Of a stretch of DNA of 64,000 nt, positions 1 to 9,969 are shown in pieces. Where the stretch lies: positions 1 through 64,000 of the forward strand of contig JALQBC010000024.1 in the NCBI GenBank assembly GCA_023375675.1, in the 5' to 3' direction. Under the pieces are notes generated by a model. That model was not told the DNA's origin and did no database searches. It saw only the letters and a list, made by a program, of their open reading frames with translations. This stretch comes from Cytospora piceicola (lineage: Eukaryota; Ascomycota; Sordariomycetes; Diaporthales; Cytosporaceae). The first letter of the stretch is position 1, and every line of letters starts with the position of its first letter. Made by a program: the position numbers and the translations under genes.

Positions 1-7
1 CCCGCCG

Positions 8-98
<91 letters not shown>
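1..98. repeat. Near-perfect poly-C homopolymer tract
   Basis: Ninety-eight bases that are all C except G at positions 4, 7 and 38. It is not a telomeric repeat (no CCCTAA units). It could be a real G/C homopolymer or an unresolved assembly or sequencing artefact at a contig edge. Confidence 0.9.
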
Positions 99-1594
99 AC
101 GCCCGTAGTGTGGTCTAGGAGCAGGGAGAGCTGTCGATGTGGATACTGGATGCGATGGTTGAGCCGATATGTTGGTCGAAAGATGTGGGAGGGCAAGGAT
201 GGGATCTTGCTAGGTGTAGGAAGCTAAGGCAGGTAAGTTAGGATATGCAGAAAGAGCCTCAGGTGGACAACCACAGGGCAGCAATTATAGAAGAGCAAAC
301 AAGCTCCTCTCGGGCTTGGCTGGGCTGGCCTTGAAGGCTAGCTAAGGTGAGAGGTAGGGTTGGTGAAGGTGTGGGTGCGTCCCTATTTCACGCGACACTG
401 TCCTGTTATGGTCAGGACAGGAAGGAGAGCAGCGACGTGGGCAGGATACGGTCAAGACGGACGAGAGGTAGAGCTGATAGCGACGTGGAGGAAATGTTGC
501 ACCCACAAATAGATAAAGTTCAGAGGACTGCAGATTGAGGGAGACCTACCTTGGAAAGCAATCAGAATGGACGTCGTGGTGTTGATGCGGGGTATCTGGG
601 AAGGAATTGTGGTTGAGAAAGACGATGTCACAGCTGGCTTTGATGCAGACGGCGGCGGGTTGGGTCTTACTTTGGAGGTGAAAGCGGTGCTTGCTGGTTG
701 CTGGTGGCTAGTTGCTGGCTGCCGCTTAGTTGCTAGTTGCTGGTGACTTAACTGCGGTAAGGTAAGCTTGAAATGGGGTTTGGTGATGTCCGACGTGGGC
801 CCTTTTTTTTTTGGCTGGGTTTTCAGTGGCCACTGGGGCAAGTGCCCCTCACTAAGTCGCAGCCAAACCCCTGGTACACCTGGGCACATTATAGGTGCAC
901 CCTTAACTGCCGTACCCGGCCACCTGGACAAGAAATGCGAACACTTTTCCATCTAACCTCTTTTATTTTCACACTTCACCCTTCAATATGCCTACCCACC
1001 TTCCTAGGTACCTAGATGGTAGGTGGTGTACTAAGTACGTACCTAGCTACAGCATCAGCATTCCCTCACCACCCCGGCCTGTCTGACGTGCTTTCGACGT
1101 ACTGCATCACTTGCTGGCCCCCAATCTTCTCAGATGACAAGATATCCAGATTGCCGGGTCTTAATGCAGCATCCCGGAAATGGCACTCCCGAGCATACCC
1201 AGGAGTAATTCCCAACTACCTACTTAGTAGTAAGGACCGAGGTTGGACAGCCAGAGTACCTAGAAATGCTGGTAGTTGTTCTATATGTCTCCTGACTTTC
1301 ACAAGCCAGAGCATGATACCTAGGTATCTACATACATAACATACTTCTCACTATAAAGGAAGACCCATGGGGACGGAATCTCTGCTTCATCTGCCACAAT
1401 GGGCGGGTTTGACATATATCTTATCATCCAACATATTTTCATTCCATGGTACCTATCGGTCTCCCATTGATATCTGGGCTTATATTTTCTGAATCATTGT
1501 GGTTGCTACATCACAACGAACCGAGGAACTGGAGCAATACCAATCCATCGGTGCATACAGCCACTGTACCAATAAACCTCGATGCCAGGATATC
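99..1594. other. Gene-free upstream stretch
   Basis: I find no convincing gene here. The short open frames lack splice partners or recognisable motifs. The stretch holds two copies of the recurring CCTAGG palindrome, at about 1003-1015 and 1315-1328 (GATACCTAGGTATC), plus related TACCTA/TACTTA fragments. It probably includes the promoter of the downstream ORF. Confidence 0.5.
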
Positions 1595-2581
1595 ATGGAG
1601 TCTGAGCTCGGCAACAAGAGAACTGTACCCGGTGGTTCTGCTACAAAGCAGGACAAGGGAAAGGACAAAGGCAAAGTCACAGCACAAGATGAAAGGCAGC
1701 CACATGCCGGAGACTCAATCGTGTCCCGGATTGGCAAATCCGCATCTGGACTTTCAAGGAGTATTGCCCATGGCACACCAACAGCCACTGATCTGGCAGA
1801 TGTTGTTCCGTCCGAGAAGTCAGAAACACCACCCAGGGGCAAACTTGTTGCCCCGGGTGAAAGCTCTTCAGCAGTTCTCCTGCCTAACACTCCTGGGAAG
1901 AGTGTCTTCCGATCTGGACATACACACGCTTACACTGCTGCCGAGGAATCTGCCTTTTCTGAGTTCTTGGACAATACCCCAGCGCTTGTTCCGACAGAAC
2001 CGGTTGGACTCGAGCATACATGGCACCAAGCTACGCGTGGCAGTTCACGTCCCAGTGTCTACGGGCATTCGAAAGTCCCAGATGTCTCCTCGGTAGCCGA
2101 GCAACAGGGGCGGGATGGCAGTGAAGTAGTCCGTCTGTTGTCGCAGACAGATGAAGAGATGCCAAGTAACGAATGTCATATTGTGGTTTCCGAAACAGAG
2201 CTAAAGAGTCTACGCCAGGCCCTGTTCGAAGACGGGCTACCTGATCAGCTGTCAGCTACTGATTGGAACAACGCTCTAAATTTTGTCCCGGATTTCCTCC
2301 GCAGAGATAGTGAGGACGGCGAGGTAAAGGAGTTTTCTGTGAATAGCTACACGAATCTGGGAGTCACTGAGCTGGCCGAAGCTGGTAGTCTATGGCTTGA
2401 GCATTGGAACAGAGTGCTCACAAGCTACACGGATGAGGTTTGGGGAGACTTGGGGGACCTTGTCAAAACGGCCCGAACAGAGGTCGACGAGCTGAAAGAA
2501 GGGAACAACGTGGTTCCAACAGATGTACCAGCTGTCCGACAACTTCGATCCATCCTCACACGAGTGCGAGCCCGATTATAG
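1595..2581 (+). CDS. Hypothetical protein (328 aa)
   Basis: Single-exon frame from the first in-frame ATG at 1595; the open frame extends upstream to 1499 but only from a GTG. I do not recognise the family. The first half is polar and Ser/Thr/Pro-rich, hence probably disordered. The second half, from about residue 195, looks folded, with acidic and hydrophobic alternation, a Trp-rich stretch (ATDWNNALNFVPDFL) and a C-terminal helix-like segment containing YTDEVWGDLGDLV. No signal peptide or membrane segment is visible. An additional 5' exon is possible because the start context is weak. Codon use looks like that of neighbouring genes. I am fairly sure it is coding because the frame is long and its C-terminal half is compositionally protein-like. 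Function is unknown. Confidence 0.6.
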   Translation: MESELGNKRTVPGGSATKQDKGKDKGKVTAQDERQPHAGDSIVSRIGKSASGLSRSIAHGTPTATDLADVVPSEKSETPPRGKLVAPGESSSAVLLPNTPGKSVFRSGHTHAYTAAEESAFSEFLDNTPALVPTEPVGLEHTWHQATRGSSRPSVYGHSKVPDVSSVAEQQGRDGSEVVRLLSQTDEEMPSNECHIVVSETELKSLRQALFEDGLPDQLSATDWNNALNFVPDFLRRDSEDGEVKEFSVNSYTNLGVTELAEAGSLWLEHWNRVLTSYTDEVWGDLGDLVKTARTEVDELKEGNNVVPTDVPAVRQLRSILTRVRARL

Positions 2582-3440
2582 GTCGAATGGAAGCGGATTG
2601 GGGCCTCGTCGGGCCGCAGAAATCAGCAGATCCGGAGCCTGAAAGGTCACCAGACGCACACGGCATTGATATGGGATGTTTGGCCATCCTCATATCCCAT
2701 TGCCAAACAGCAAAACTCACCCGTGGGTATTGTTTCTGTCTGGGGATATTTTATAAATCCCGTGGTCCAGCTAGCAGCGTCACCGGGATCGTTTCAGGGT
2801 TGTCCGTTGTGAAACCCCCGCCAAAACCCCACGTTGAAACGGAAGTGATTGCGGGGTTTGACGGGCGGTTGGAATCGGAGCTCTGTGGGTTGCTGTGCCG
2901 ACTGATGACATCATATGAACACAGCAGCAGAATCTCACTGCTACTGCTGTTCACAAACTGACGAACAAGAAGCTCTTGCCAGCTCACGAGAGCTCCGCTC
3001 TGCCTGTGAAGCCATACAGAGCTGCAGGGGCTTATGCTCTGCAGTCAGTCAATTTGACTGCATTGTTTGGGCGGTTATGCATTGACAGCCCTAAATTAAT
3101 GCGTTGACGAGTGCTGTCAATCAAGGCTTTGGCTGCAGAGGGCATCGCTACCTAGCACGACCTGGGCTGGGCACTCACCAGCCACCTTCATTCGATGTTG
3201 ACCAGCCAGCTTACTTTCGTGACTTGATATCGAATTTTCTGCGGACCTTCCACGACACTTTTCGAAACAATTCGACGATCACCAATCACCTCAGCATCCA
3301 TTGATCTCACTCGGGCCTTCCAGCGAGTCTTGTCTTGACTAGACAACTTGCTGTAGCTCGGCCAACAATTACTCAGAGACATACTTAGTACTGACAGGAT
3401 CGGCTCCCGACGCACAGGCGAGCAGCCAGTCAAGTCAACG
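2582..3440. other. Spacer between hypothetical ORF and secreted-protein gene
   Basis: No gene seen. The last 150 bases before 3441 are probably 5' leader of the secreted-protein gene; they are pyrimidine-rich, which is common before fungal start codons. Confidence 0.4.
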
Positions 3441-4223
3441 ATGGGTCGCAAACACTTTTCCCCGATTCCCATCCTCACCCTCGCCTTCGCCCTCACCCTC
3501 CTCATCACACACCTCCCCTCAGCCCTCGCCAACCCGCAACCATTCCTGCCAGCCGAGACGGCCACTCCCACCCTCGGCCGCCTCCGGGCCGCGGCCCCGG
3601 CCCGCGCGCTCCTCGCCCGCGAGACCAGCGGCTGCATAGCGGGCACCTTCAGCTGCGCGAGCGAGGGCGCCTCCTTCAGCGGGGTGTGCTGCGCGTCGGG
3701 CCAGACGTGCGCGCTCGACTCGGACAGCTCGCCGGCCTGCTGCCCCTCGGGGGCCGTCTGCACCGGCGCCGCGCCGTCCAGCTACCGCGCCCCGTCGGCC
3801 ACCGCCGTCAGCTACGTCGCCAACGGCTACTTCAGCTTCCCCTACATCGCGACGTCGTACCCCGACGCCGCGGCCTGCTCCAGCGCCGCGTCGCAGTGCG
3901 GCGCCAACTACGCCGCCTGCACGGCGAACCTCGAGGGCGCCGGCGGCGGCGCCGCCGTCACCATCGTCGTGCCTGCTGGCAACGGGGGCACGAGCACCAT
4001 CGGCGCCGGCGTCGGGACGACCGTGCCCACGGCGAGCGCCACGAGTATCTGCCACAGCCTGAGCAGCGTCGCGTGCCACTCGATTGAGAACTCGTACTGT
4101 ACGGCTGGGTCGACGGCTGGATTCACAGTGGGGAGTTCGAATGCGGCGCCGACGCACATGCCGTGCATGGGTGTTGTGGCCGGCGTTGCTGTCGGTGTTG
4201 GGCTGGGTATGATGGGAATATGA
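3441..4223 (+). CDS. Secreted, cysteine-rich, probably GPI-anchored surface protein (260 aa)
   Basis: Single exon. The N-terminus is a classical signal peptide: a basic MGRK, then a long hydrophobic core (residues about 8-28) ending at a likely Ala-x-Ala cleavage site (SALAN). A compact Cys-rich block follows at about residues 63-112, including a CC pair at VCCASG and another at ACCPSG, in the style of small fungal extracellular domains. A Gly/Ala/Ser/Thr-rich stretch comes next. The C-terminus has a second Cys group and ends in a short hydrophobic tail (VVAGVAVGVGLGMMGI) preceded by small residues, as expected for GPI attachment. The gene is strikingly G+C-rich at third positions, which also produces long antisense open frames (for example 3519-4157) that I treat as shadows. 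The family is not recognised; wall or membrane surface location is inferred. Confidence 0.75.
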   Translation: MGRKHFSPIPILTLAFALTLLITHLPSALANPQPFLPAETATPTLGRLRAAAPARALLARETSGCIAGTFSCASEGASFSGVCCASGQTCALDSDSSPACCPSGAVCTGAAPSSYRAPSATAVSYVANGYFSFPYIATSYPDAAACSSAASQCGANYAACTANLEGAGGGAAVTIVVPAGNGGTSTIGAGVGTTVPTASATSICHSLSSVACHSIENSYCTAGSTAGFTVGSSNAAPTHMPCMGVVAGVAVGVGLGMMGI

Positions 4224-4754
4224 TGATGCTTTTATGACGAATGACGATAATGAGCTTCGAATGCTACCGAGACACGGTACGGATGGACATATTTGGAGGT
4301 ATGGACAAACGGTTCACGATTGACGAGCCAGGTATGACCCTTGGACATTTCTTGCGACCTCCTGTGACCATGGGATGCGGCCTTGTGTCGGGGGGGATTG
4401 GACATAGGCGGCAGATGTTCTGGCCCGGATCCCGAGTATGGTGGACATAAAACACAAGCTTTCTCAGTACAAATTGATGAACTGTATTGCATGGCCTAGA
4501 TAGCCGGTAATTGATATCATGAAATAACTCTGAATAATTTGACTTTAAGGGTATTGGAACGAAACCGGACGCCTCTCCCAACGCCCTGCCATAAAGATGC
4601 CAGCTCGCTCCAAAATCACCAGTGCAACAACACATCCCTCCTGGTCCATCTGCACGATCCCCTTCGTACCGGACTGTGAGTGATCGTTTCGATCTACTCT
4701 GGCGAGGCCCTCTATCTGGAGGCCGTCTTGTCTCTCCATCAGGTTCGGCCACAC
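4224..4754. other. Convergent 3' spacer
   Basis: Lies between the stop of the plus-strand surface protein and the stop of the minus-strand CorA-like gene. It should hold both 3' ends. No gene seen. Confidence 0.5.
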
Positions 4755-7017
4755 CTAATCGCTGTCCCGTCCTTTGTCTTCTTCGACTTTATTCTCGTTG
4801 TTCCCCTTCTTGCCGAGCCCCTGCTTGATCGTCCTCCAGCTCGACATCTGAATCTGGTGCACCTTCTCGTCCAGCACGTCAGAAACGATCATGAGGGCAC
4901 GGCTGAAGAAGAACAAGCTCAGGAACGACAAGGTGGCGATCACGGCAAATGTCACCCAGTATGTTGTGCCGGTGTAGCCGTTGGTCTAATGGAAGTTGAA
5001 TAAGTCAGTCAAAATCCCTCATGGCTCTTGAAGATACTATTCGAGTAGACGAAACAATCCTCCGTCCAAGATTTCGGGTCAGAAACAGGAAGTTTTGGCT
5101 TACCAGGTCTGGGATCTGCACGGAGAAGTAGGACGTCATGAAGCTGATGGGCAGGAAGAAGACGGACAGCTTGGCAAGCAGCGAGGCGGAGCGGTTCAGC
5201 TTGGCCGTGGCCTGGGAGTCCTTTTGCGCCAGGAGGTTGAAGTATGTGTCGGACAGCGACGACTTCTCCACCAGGTACTCGTCGATCGTGTCCAGCATCA
5301 GCAGCCGGAGGCGGTCGTTCAGGCGCCCGAAGCGGTCTACCGCCTTCTGCGAGAGCCTGACGGCCCGGGACGACGTCGCGAGCAGGTTGGGGTTGGAGCC
5401 CGCCATGTTCTCCTCCCGGTCGTTGACGTCCACCGGCAGATCCATGATGCCTTTGATGAGCTTCTCGTAGCTCTCGAAGAGGTGCTTCAGTTGACGCAGG
5501 TCCCTGCTCCGCGCGTATAGCGTTTTGATGATGCTTGAGGTGTCCTTGTCCTTGTTTCTACGATCCTGTAGCATTTGTGAGTGGACATTCAGGAGTATGG
5601 GTTTCAGAGAGGACTCACGGTTATGTGGAGTACTTCATCGGTCTGTCAAAGGAGCCGTCAGTAGTCCGTAGGCAATACAAAGCTGTGGGATCCCAAAGAT
5701 TATTCTTACCATTTTGCTCAAGGTGATACTGGAACTCGACAGAAACGAGGTCGGTGCTGTATAGTCCTCGAACAGGTAGTAGAACAGGTTCGCCGATGCC
5801 TCTACTGCTTGGGAGGACTCCATCGCGGTCGTTCTAGCTCGTGAGGCTGGATGGCGGCTGGTTGTCCTTGCCAAGTCTGACCGGACGCCCTTTTGGGACG
5901 CGACTCTGAATCTATACTGGTCTATCCCAATCTTTGAAAGCTGTGAGAGCAAGTCGCGCGTGTTCTTGCGCATATTTTTTAGTTCTTCAGTTCTCCTTGC
6001 CGGTTGGGTATCGTCGCCTTTCGAACTATCGTAATTGGGAGCCTCGTGGATGGAGATCACAGTGCCTAAAGAGAGTAATTATGAGTAAGTATTCCATTGG
6101 CATTCGCGTAAACCAGCTCCTGAACTGTACTCACAATCACTAGTGAGAATATACCAAGCCCAATGCTTTGGTGGTACTAACTCGGCAGACCCTTCATACA
6201 TTTGCTCGGTGCCCTCAGATGGCCGCTCGTGCAGCCAGTTTGCCCCAATGCATATGACTATATATCGCGTTAGTCTGGCTCTTGGCAAAAGAAGCGCGAC
6301 CGACTCACAATCCTTCCCATGGTCGATGGTCGTATAGTTGTACGTCTTCTGTAGTAGTCCGTACATTTTCAGGTCCTCAGGGTCGAATGGCTCGGCGAAT
6401 GGGTCAACGCCTTGTGATGTGGTAGGCCTCTCTGCCTGTCCATTGGTAGGACCTTTCTCCAGGTCCTGTCCCCTGTGGAAAGTGCGCCTCAGCTTCGGCC
6501 TCAGGTGGTCCTCTGGCTTTGCAGGACTCGGCGAAGAGTTCAGGGCGATTTCCCTTCGCGCCTTGTCCCAGGCCAGGATCGAGCCCGCCAGCCTCGATGA
6601 GAATTTGTACCGCTTGGCAACCGCCTTGACTACATCCTGGTTATGCGCAGCTGACCAGATGTTGCTAATGACTGCGGGTTAGATGAGATTATATAGATAT
6701 TCCATGAGAAGGCAGTGACAAGCTCACATCCAAGTTACTGGTAGGTCCTCATGTTCTCTATGTGCCAATTCAAGGTCGATGAGCGTGGCGACATCTTGTG
6801 CCTTGAGATCCGTCGCGATTCTAGCCTGTTCGGCTCCAAAGCGAATAGCGAAGTTGGTGGACTTGCTATGTATGGTGTCCACCAAGTATTTCTTGTAGAC
6901 TTCCGGATCATCAAAGTTTTGAAACTGTTGGTTTAATTCCTGATGGACCTCGTTGATAGGAACAGGGTAAGGACCGTAAGGCGTTGCCGGGGTCGCCGGG
7001 GTTGTTAGGCCGTCCAT
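4755..7017 (-). CDS. CorA-like Mg2+ transporter family protein (613 aa)
   Basis: Seven exons on the minus strand, in transcription order: 7017-6728, 6664-6309, 6257-6135, 6065-5710, 5642-5619, 5565-5104 and 4985-4755. All junctions are GT..AG and phase-consistent, giving 613 codons. The start is the ATG opening MDGLTTPATP. The long N-terminal part is cytosolic. The C-terminal third has the CorA architecture: a long helical region rich in Leu/Asp/Arg (RLNDRLRLLMLDTIDEYL), then two membrane segments, LSVFFLPISFMTSYFSVQI and about 20 hydrophobic residues from YWVTFAVIA, followed by a charged tail. The canonical CorA GMN signature after TM1 is replaced by YFSVQ, as in the divergent fungal CorA-like group, so the transported ion is uncertain. 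Exon 5 is only 24 nt (TDEVLHIT). Family assignment is strong; ion specificity is inferred. Confidence 0.85.
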
Positions 7018-8870
7018 AGTCGATGAGATCCCGAAGAGTGACAACAGAGTGAAATTGCAGAGAGGATTCTTGCAATCAAGGTTCACTCAAGACGAATGGA
7101 CGATGCAAGTAGAAGAAGGAATCCTAGATACATACTTAAGTAAATGATCTCGCAGCTCTTCACAGGCGCGCTGATATTGCGCCTCGCAGCTGCAGCGGCC
7201 CTCCGAGCATGGCCTTTTTCCATTCTTTCCTTCACCGGGTCGCGGCCAGGCTGCCCAGTGCGGGTGACACGCTGACCGGCATCATGACCAGGGGGAGCTG
7301 CACGAGGATCGCGCAGCTGGGAGGTGTCACAGCGGAACCGCCCAGGACTGCCAGGTTGCCAAGGCATGTAGGCTGGGGAGGGGTCTTTGACGCCCTGGTG
7401 GGTACAGAGCAAACACCAGTTGACAGTCTTGGAATCTGTGGACCTGGATCCCGACTCCCGTCACATTTCACCTACATGATGCCTTTTGCAGGCCAGTGGC
7501 AGAGCAGTCACCTGGGTTTGTATGCAACCATAATGTCAAGGCGGCCAGCTAAGCCTAGACACGGATTACCCAAATAAGAGATCAATACCTAGGTACTTCC
7601 AGGGCTGTGCTAAGCCATCAGCAGGGAACGACAAGGTCGTAACTGCGTTTGTCAGTACTGCCTGACTGCCTGAGGTCTCGAGGTCTCGAGGTCTATAATC
7701 CTGTGAGCCTGCGGGTGATCCCAGGATTCCAGCCGCCCATTTGGGGCCCATGGGTACCTACCTAGGTAGGTATCTACAGAGGGTAGTGCCCCTCTAAGTT
7801 TAGAAGCGCCACCAACCGCGGGCCGTGGCTTACAACTCCCCGAACCCGAAATCCACCACTGTGGATGCTCACACTTGCGATGCAGCGGGCGGCCCAGAGA
7901 CGAGGCTCGCTTCGCTCCTGCTCTACCTACTTAAGGACCCAGGGTAGTCACAGACATACCTCGAACAAGAAGGATACGATGTGTTTAGGTTCTCAACGAA
8001 GCTTCCCATCAATAGACACATTTCGAGTCGGCGGGCTACCATTTCCATCTCTGCAGCACTCAGCTCGACTCTCTTCCGGGAAGAGGCAACCTCGAGGATT
8101 GGAGGCCGACCAACATTGGAAGTTGCTGCACCGATTGGGGGCTGGAGACGCATACGGGTGGATACAGCGGCGGCTGCCGATTGTTGCTCCTCTGCAAGCG
8201 GTCTTGTTGCTTTCTTCTGAGAGGTATTTGACGAAGAATCGTTTATACACTACACTCCTATGTAAGTAAGTACCTAGGTACTCTGGTACTGTGTGCAGCT
8301 TCTTGCAGCTTTTTTAATGGGGCGCAGATCAGACGAAAAGAACCCCTAACCCAACATCGTTCATGCAGCCACCCGGCATCCCGACGTCAGATTCAATTAT
8401 GCTCAAAGACGGGAAATCTTTGCAGCGGCCGCGGATAGAAAGGACTCCAAGTGATTGTTTGCTTTGCGAGACGACATATCGACATTTCGGCATGCACAAT
8501 AATTCGAGACGCCGCAAGGTTTCCTAGCGTTTGTACGGATTCGCAAATGGTCGCATCATCAGCCCCGAATAGGGCGGGTACTGGTTATGTCACACAGAGA
8601 GCTACGACATCGGGGAGTACAGATGACGATGACTTGAGATCTCATTGAGTACCTGTTGTCTTTTCGAATTTTCACTAGCCCGATACATTATCATTTGCCT
8701 CGCAAGCCACCATCGATCGCCCTTTGAACGATGCCAAAATTCCCCTTGGGTATTAATCATCGAGATGAAGATATGAACCGTGAGTATTTCCCTGGCATCC
8801 CTGTTATGTACTGCGATGCCGTGTTACAAGTAAAGAAAGGGCAGACGCTCCACCATTCGAGTGACATGAC
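7018..8870. other. Gene-free spacer with palindromes and a short tandem repeat
   Basis: No gene is supported; the open frames here are short and mutually overlapping. It contains three GAGGTCTC units in tandem at 7672-7694 and three TACCTAGGTA-type palindromes at 7586-7595, 7755-7772 (18 nt, perfect) and 8269-8282. The proximal part above 7018 should hold the CorA-like gene promoter. Confidence 0.5.
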
Positions 8871-9969
8871 CTAGTTGAAGACCATGAGGGCGATAAGGCC
8901 ACCCATAACCAGGGCGAGAGGAGAACCGAGCTTCTTGCTGTCGTTGGTGTTGACAGGGGTGCTGGTAGAGACGGTCTGGGAGTCTGTGGAGACAGCGCTC
9001 GAAGACTTGCTGCTGGCGCTGGCGCTGGAGGTGGCCTTGGTCGAGGTTGAAGCAGACGTGGTGGCACTCTTAGAGCTGTCGCTCGTCGTGGCCGTGCTGC
9101 TTTCGAGGCTAGAGGAGCTGTCGGTAGAGGTACTTGATGAACCAGATGTGGTCGGGCTGGCGGTCGAGCTGGCGGACGAGCCGGCGGACGAGCTAGCTGC
9201 CGAGCTGGCGGACGAGCTGGCGGCCGAGGAGAGCGTGCTGGACCCCGAGGTAGATGACGCCAAGGTGGTGCCTGCACTGGCGCTGGCACTACCCTCATAC
9301 TGGAACTGCGGGCTGTAGTTGGGGGTGCCGGAGTTGTCATCAATCTCGAAGGCGTACGTGTCGCTGGTCAGAGATGAATCGGGAGTCCAGGTGTAGGAGT
9401 TGTCGGTCAGGCCAGTGGCAAGGACCTTAACATTCTTCAGGTCGGTGGAGGCGCCGTCCTTCAGGGTGATGGTGACAGGGCCATCGGCGTCCGACCAGGT
9501 CAGCGTGAAGCTCTTGCCGGCGGTGACAGCGACTGTGAGTTTCGGTGTCAGTGGTTTTCTTCTCTAATAATATGTCGAGAAATGACGCAGATATCCCCAG
9601 TCGCCTCATAAACTCAGTGAAGCTCATAAGCCCAGTGACTCCAGAGCTACCAAACAGACACCTCCACACTCGGAACACCCATACTTAATCGCCCACACCG
9701 CAAGTAGTACGGGCAGCGTATTCCTCACAAGATCTAATCAAAAGATATGTTTCTTGCGGAATAATTGCTTGCTGGCGCCTTACCACTTGCAATTGGCTAT
9801 ATAGAGATGTCCAGTGCGTACATTCGCTCGAGGTAGGTCGTGATGAAATTTGAAGTCTAAAAGCAGATCGAGGTAATGATGGATACTAACAGTCGCTGTT
9901 GGTAAACTCAACGGCCAGAGCCGAAGGGAGGGCAGCCACGATGGCGAGGAAACCAGAAGTGCACTTCAT
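8871..9969 (-). CDS. Kre9/Knh1-domain, Ser/Thr-rich GPI-anchored wall protein (246 aa)
   Basis: Two exons, 9969-9891 and 9532-8871, with a phase-1 junction. Exon 1 encodes a signal peptide (MKCTSGFLAIVAALPSALA) and the start of the mature domain. Joining to exon 2 gives EFTNSDFAVTAGKSFTLTWS followed by GPVTITLKDG, a clear match to the N-terminal Ig-like Kre9/Knh1 family domain (residues about 20-110). The domain ends with YSPQFQYEG. The remainder (about 115-220) is almost pure Ser/Thr/Ala, a mucin-like O-mannosylated spacer. The C-terminus (SPLALVMGGLIALMVFN) is a GPI-attachment tail. The family is associated with cell-wall beta-1,6-glucan assembly or surface display. The intron (9533-9890, 358 nt) is unusually long for this window. 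Start and phase are well supported. Confidence 0.88.

Noticed and set aside
1..98. Telomere at the left edge
   Set aside because: No CCCTAA/TTAGGG units; pure C run only.
3519..4157. 212-codon open frame antisense to the secreted Cys-rich protein
   Set aside because: Arg/Gly/Ala-rich composition typical of antisense reading in G+C-rich codons; no motif, and the sense strand has signal peptide and GPI tail.
8875..9318. 147-codon plus-strand frame rich in Leu/Val/Glu
   Set aside because: Antisense of the Ser/Thr-rich region of the Kre9-domain protein, which produces open frames automatically.
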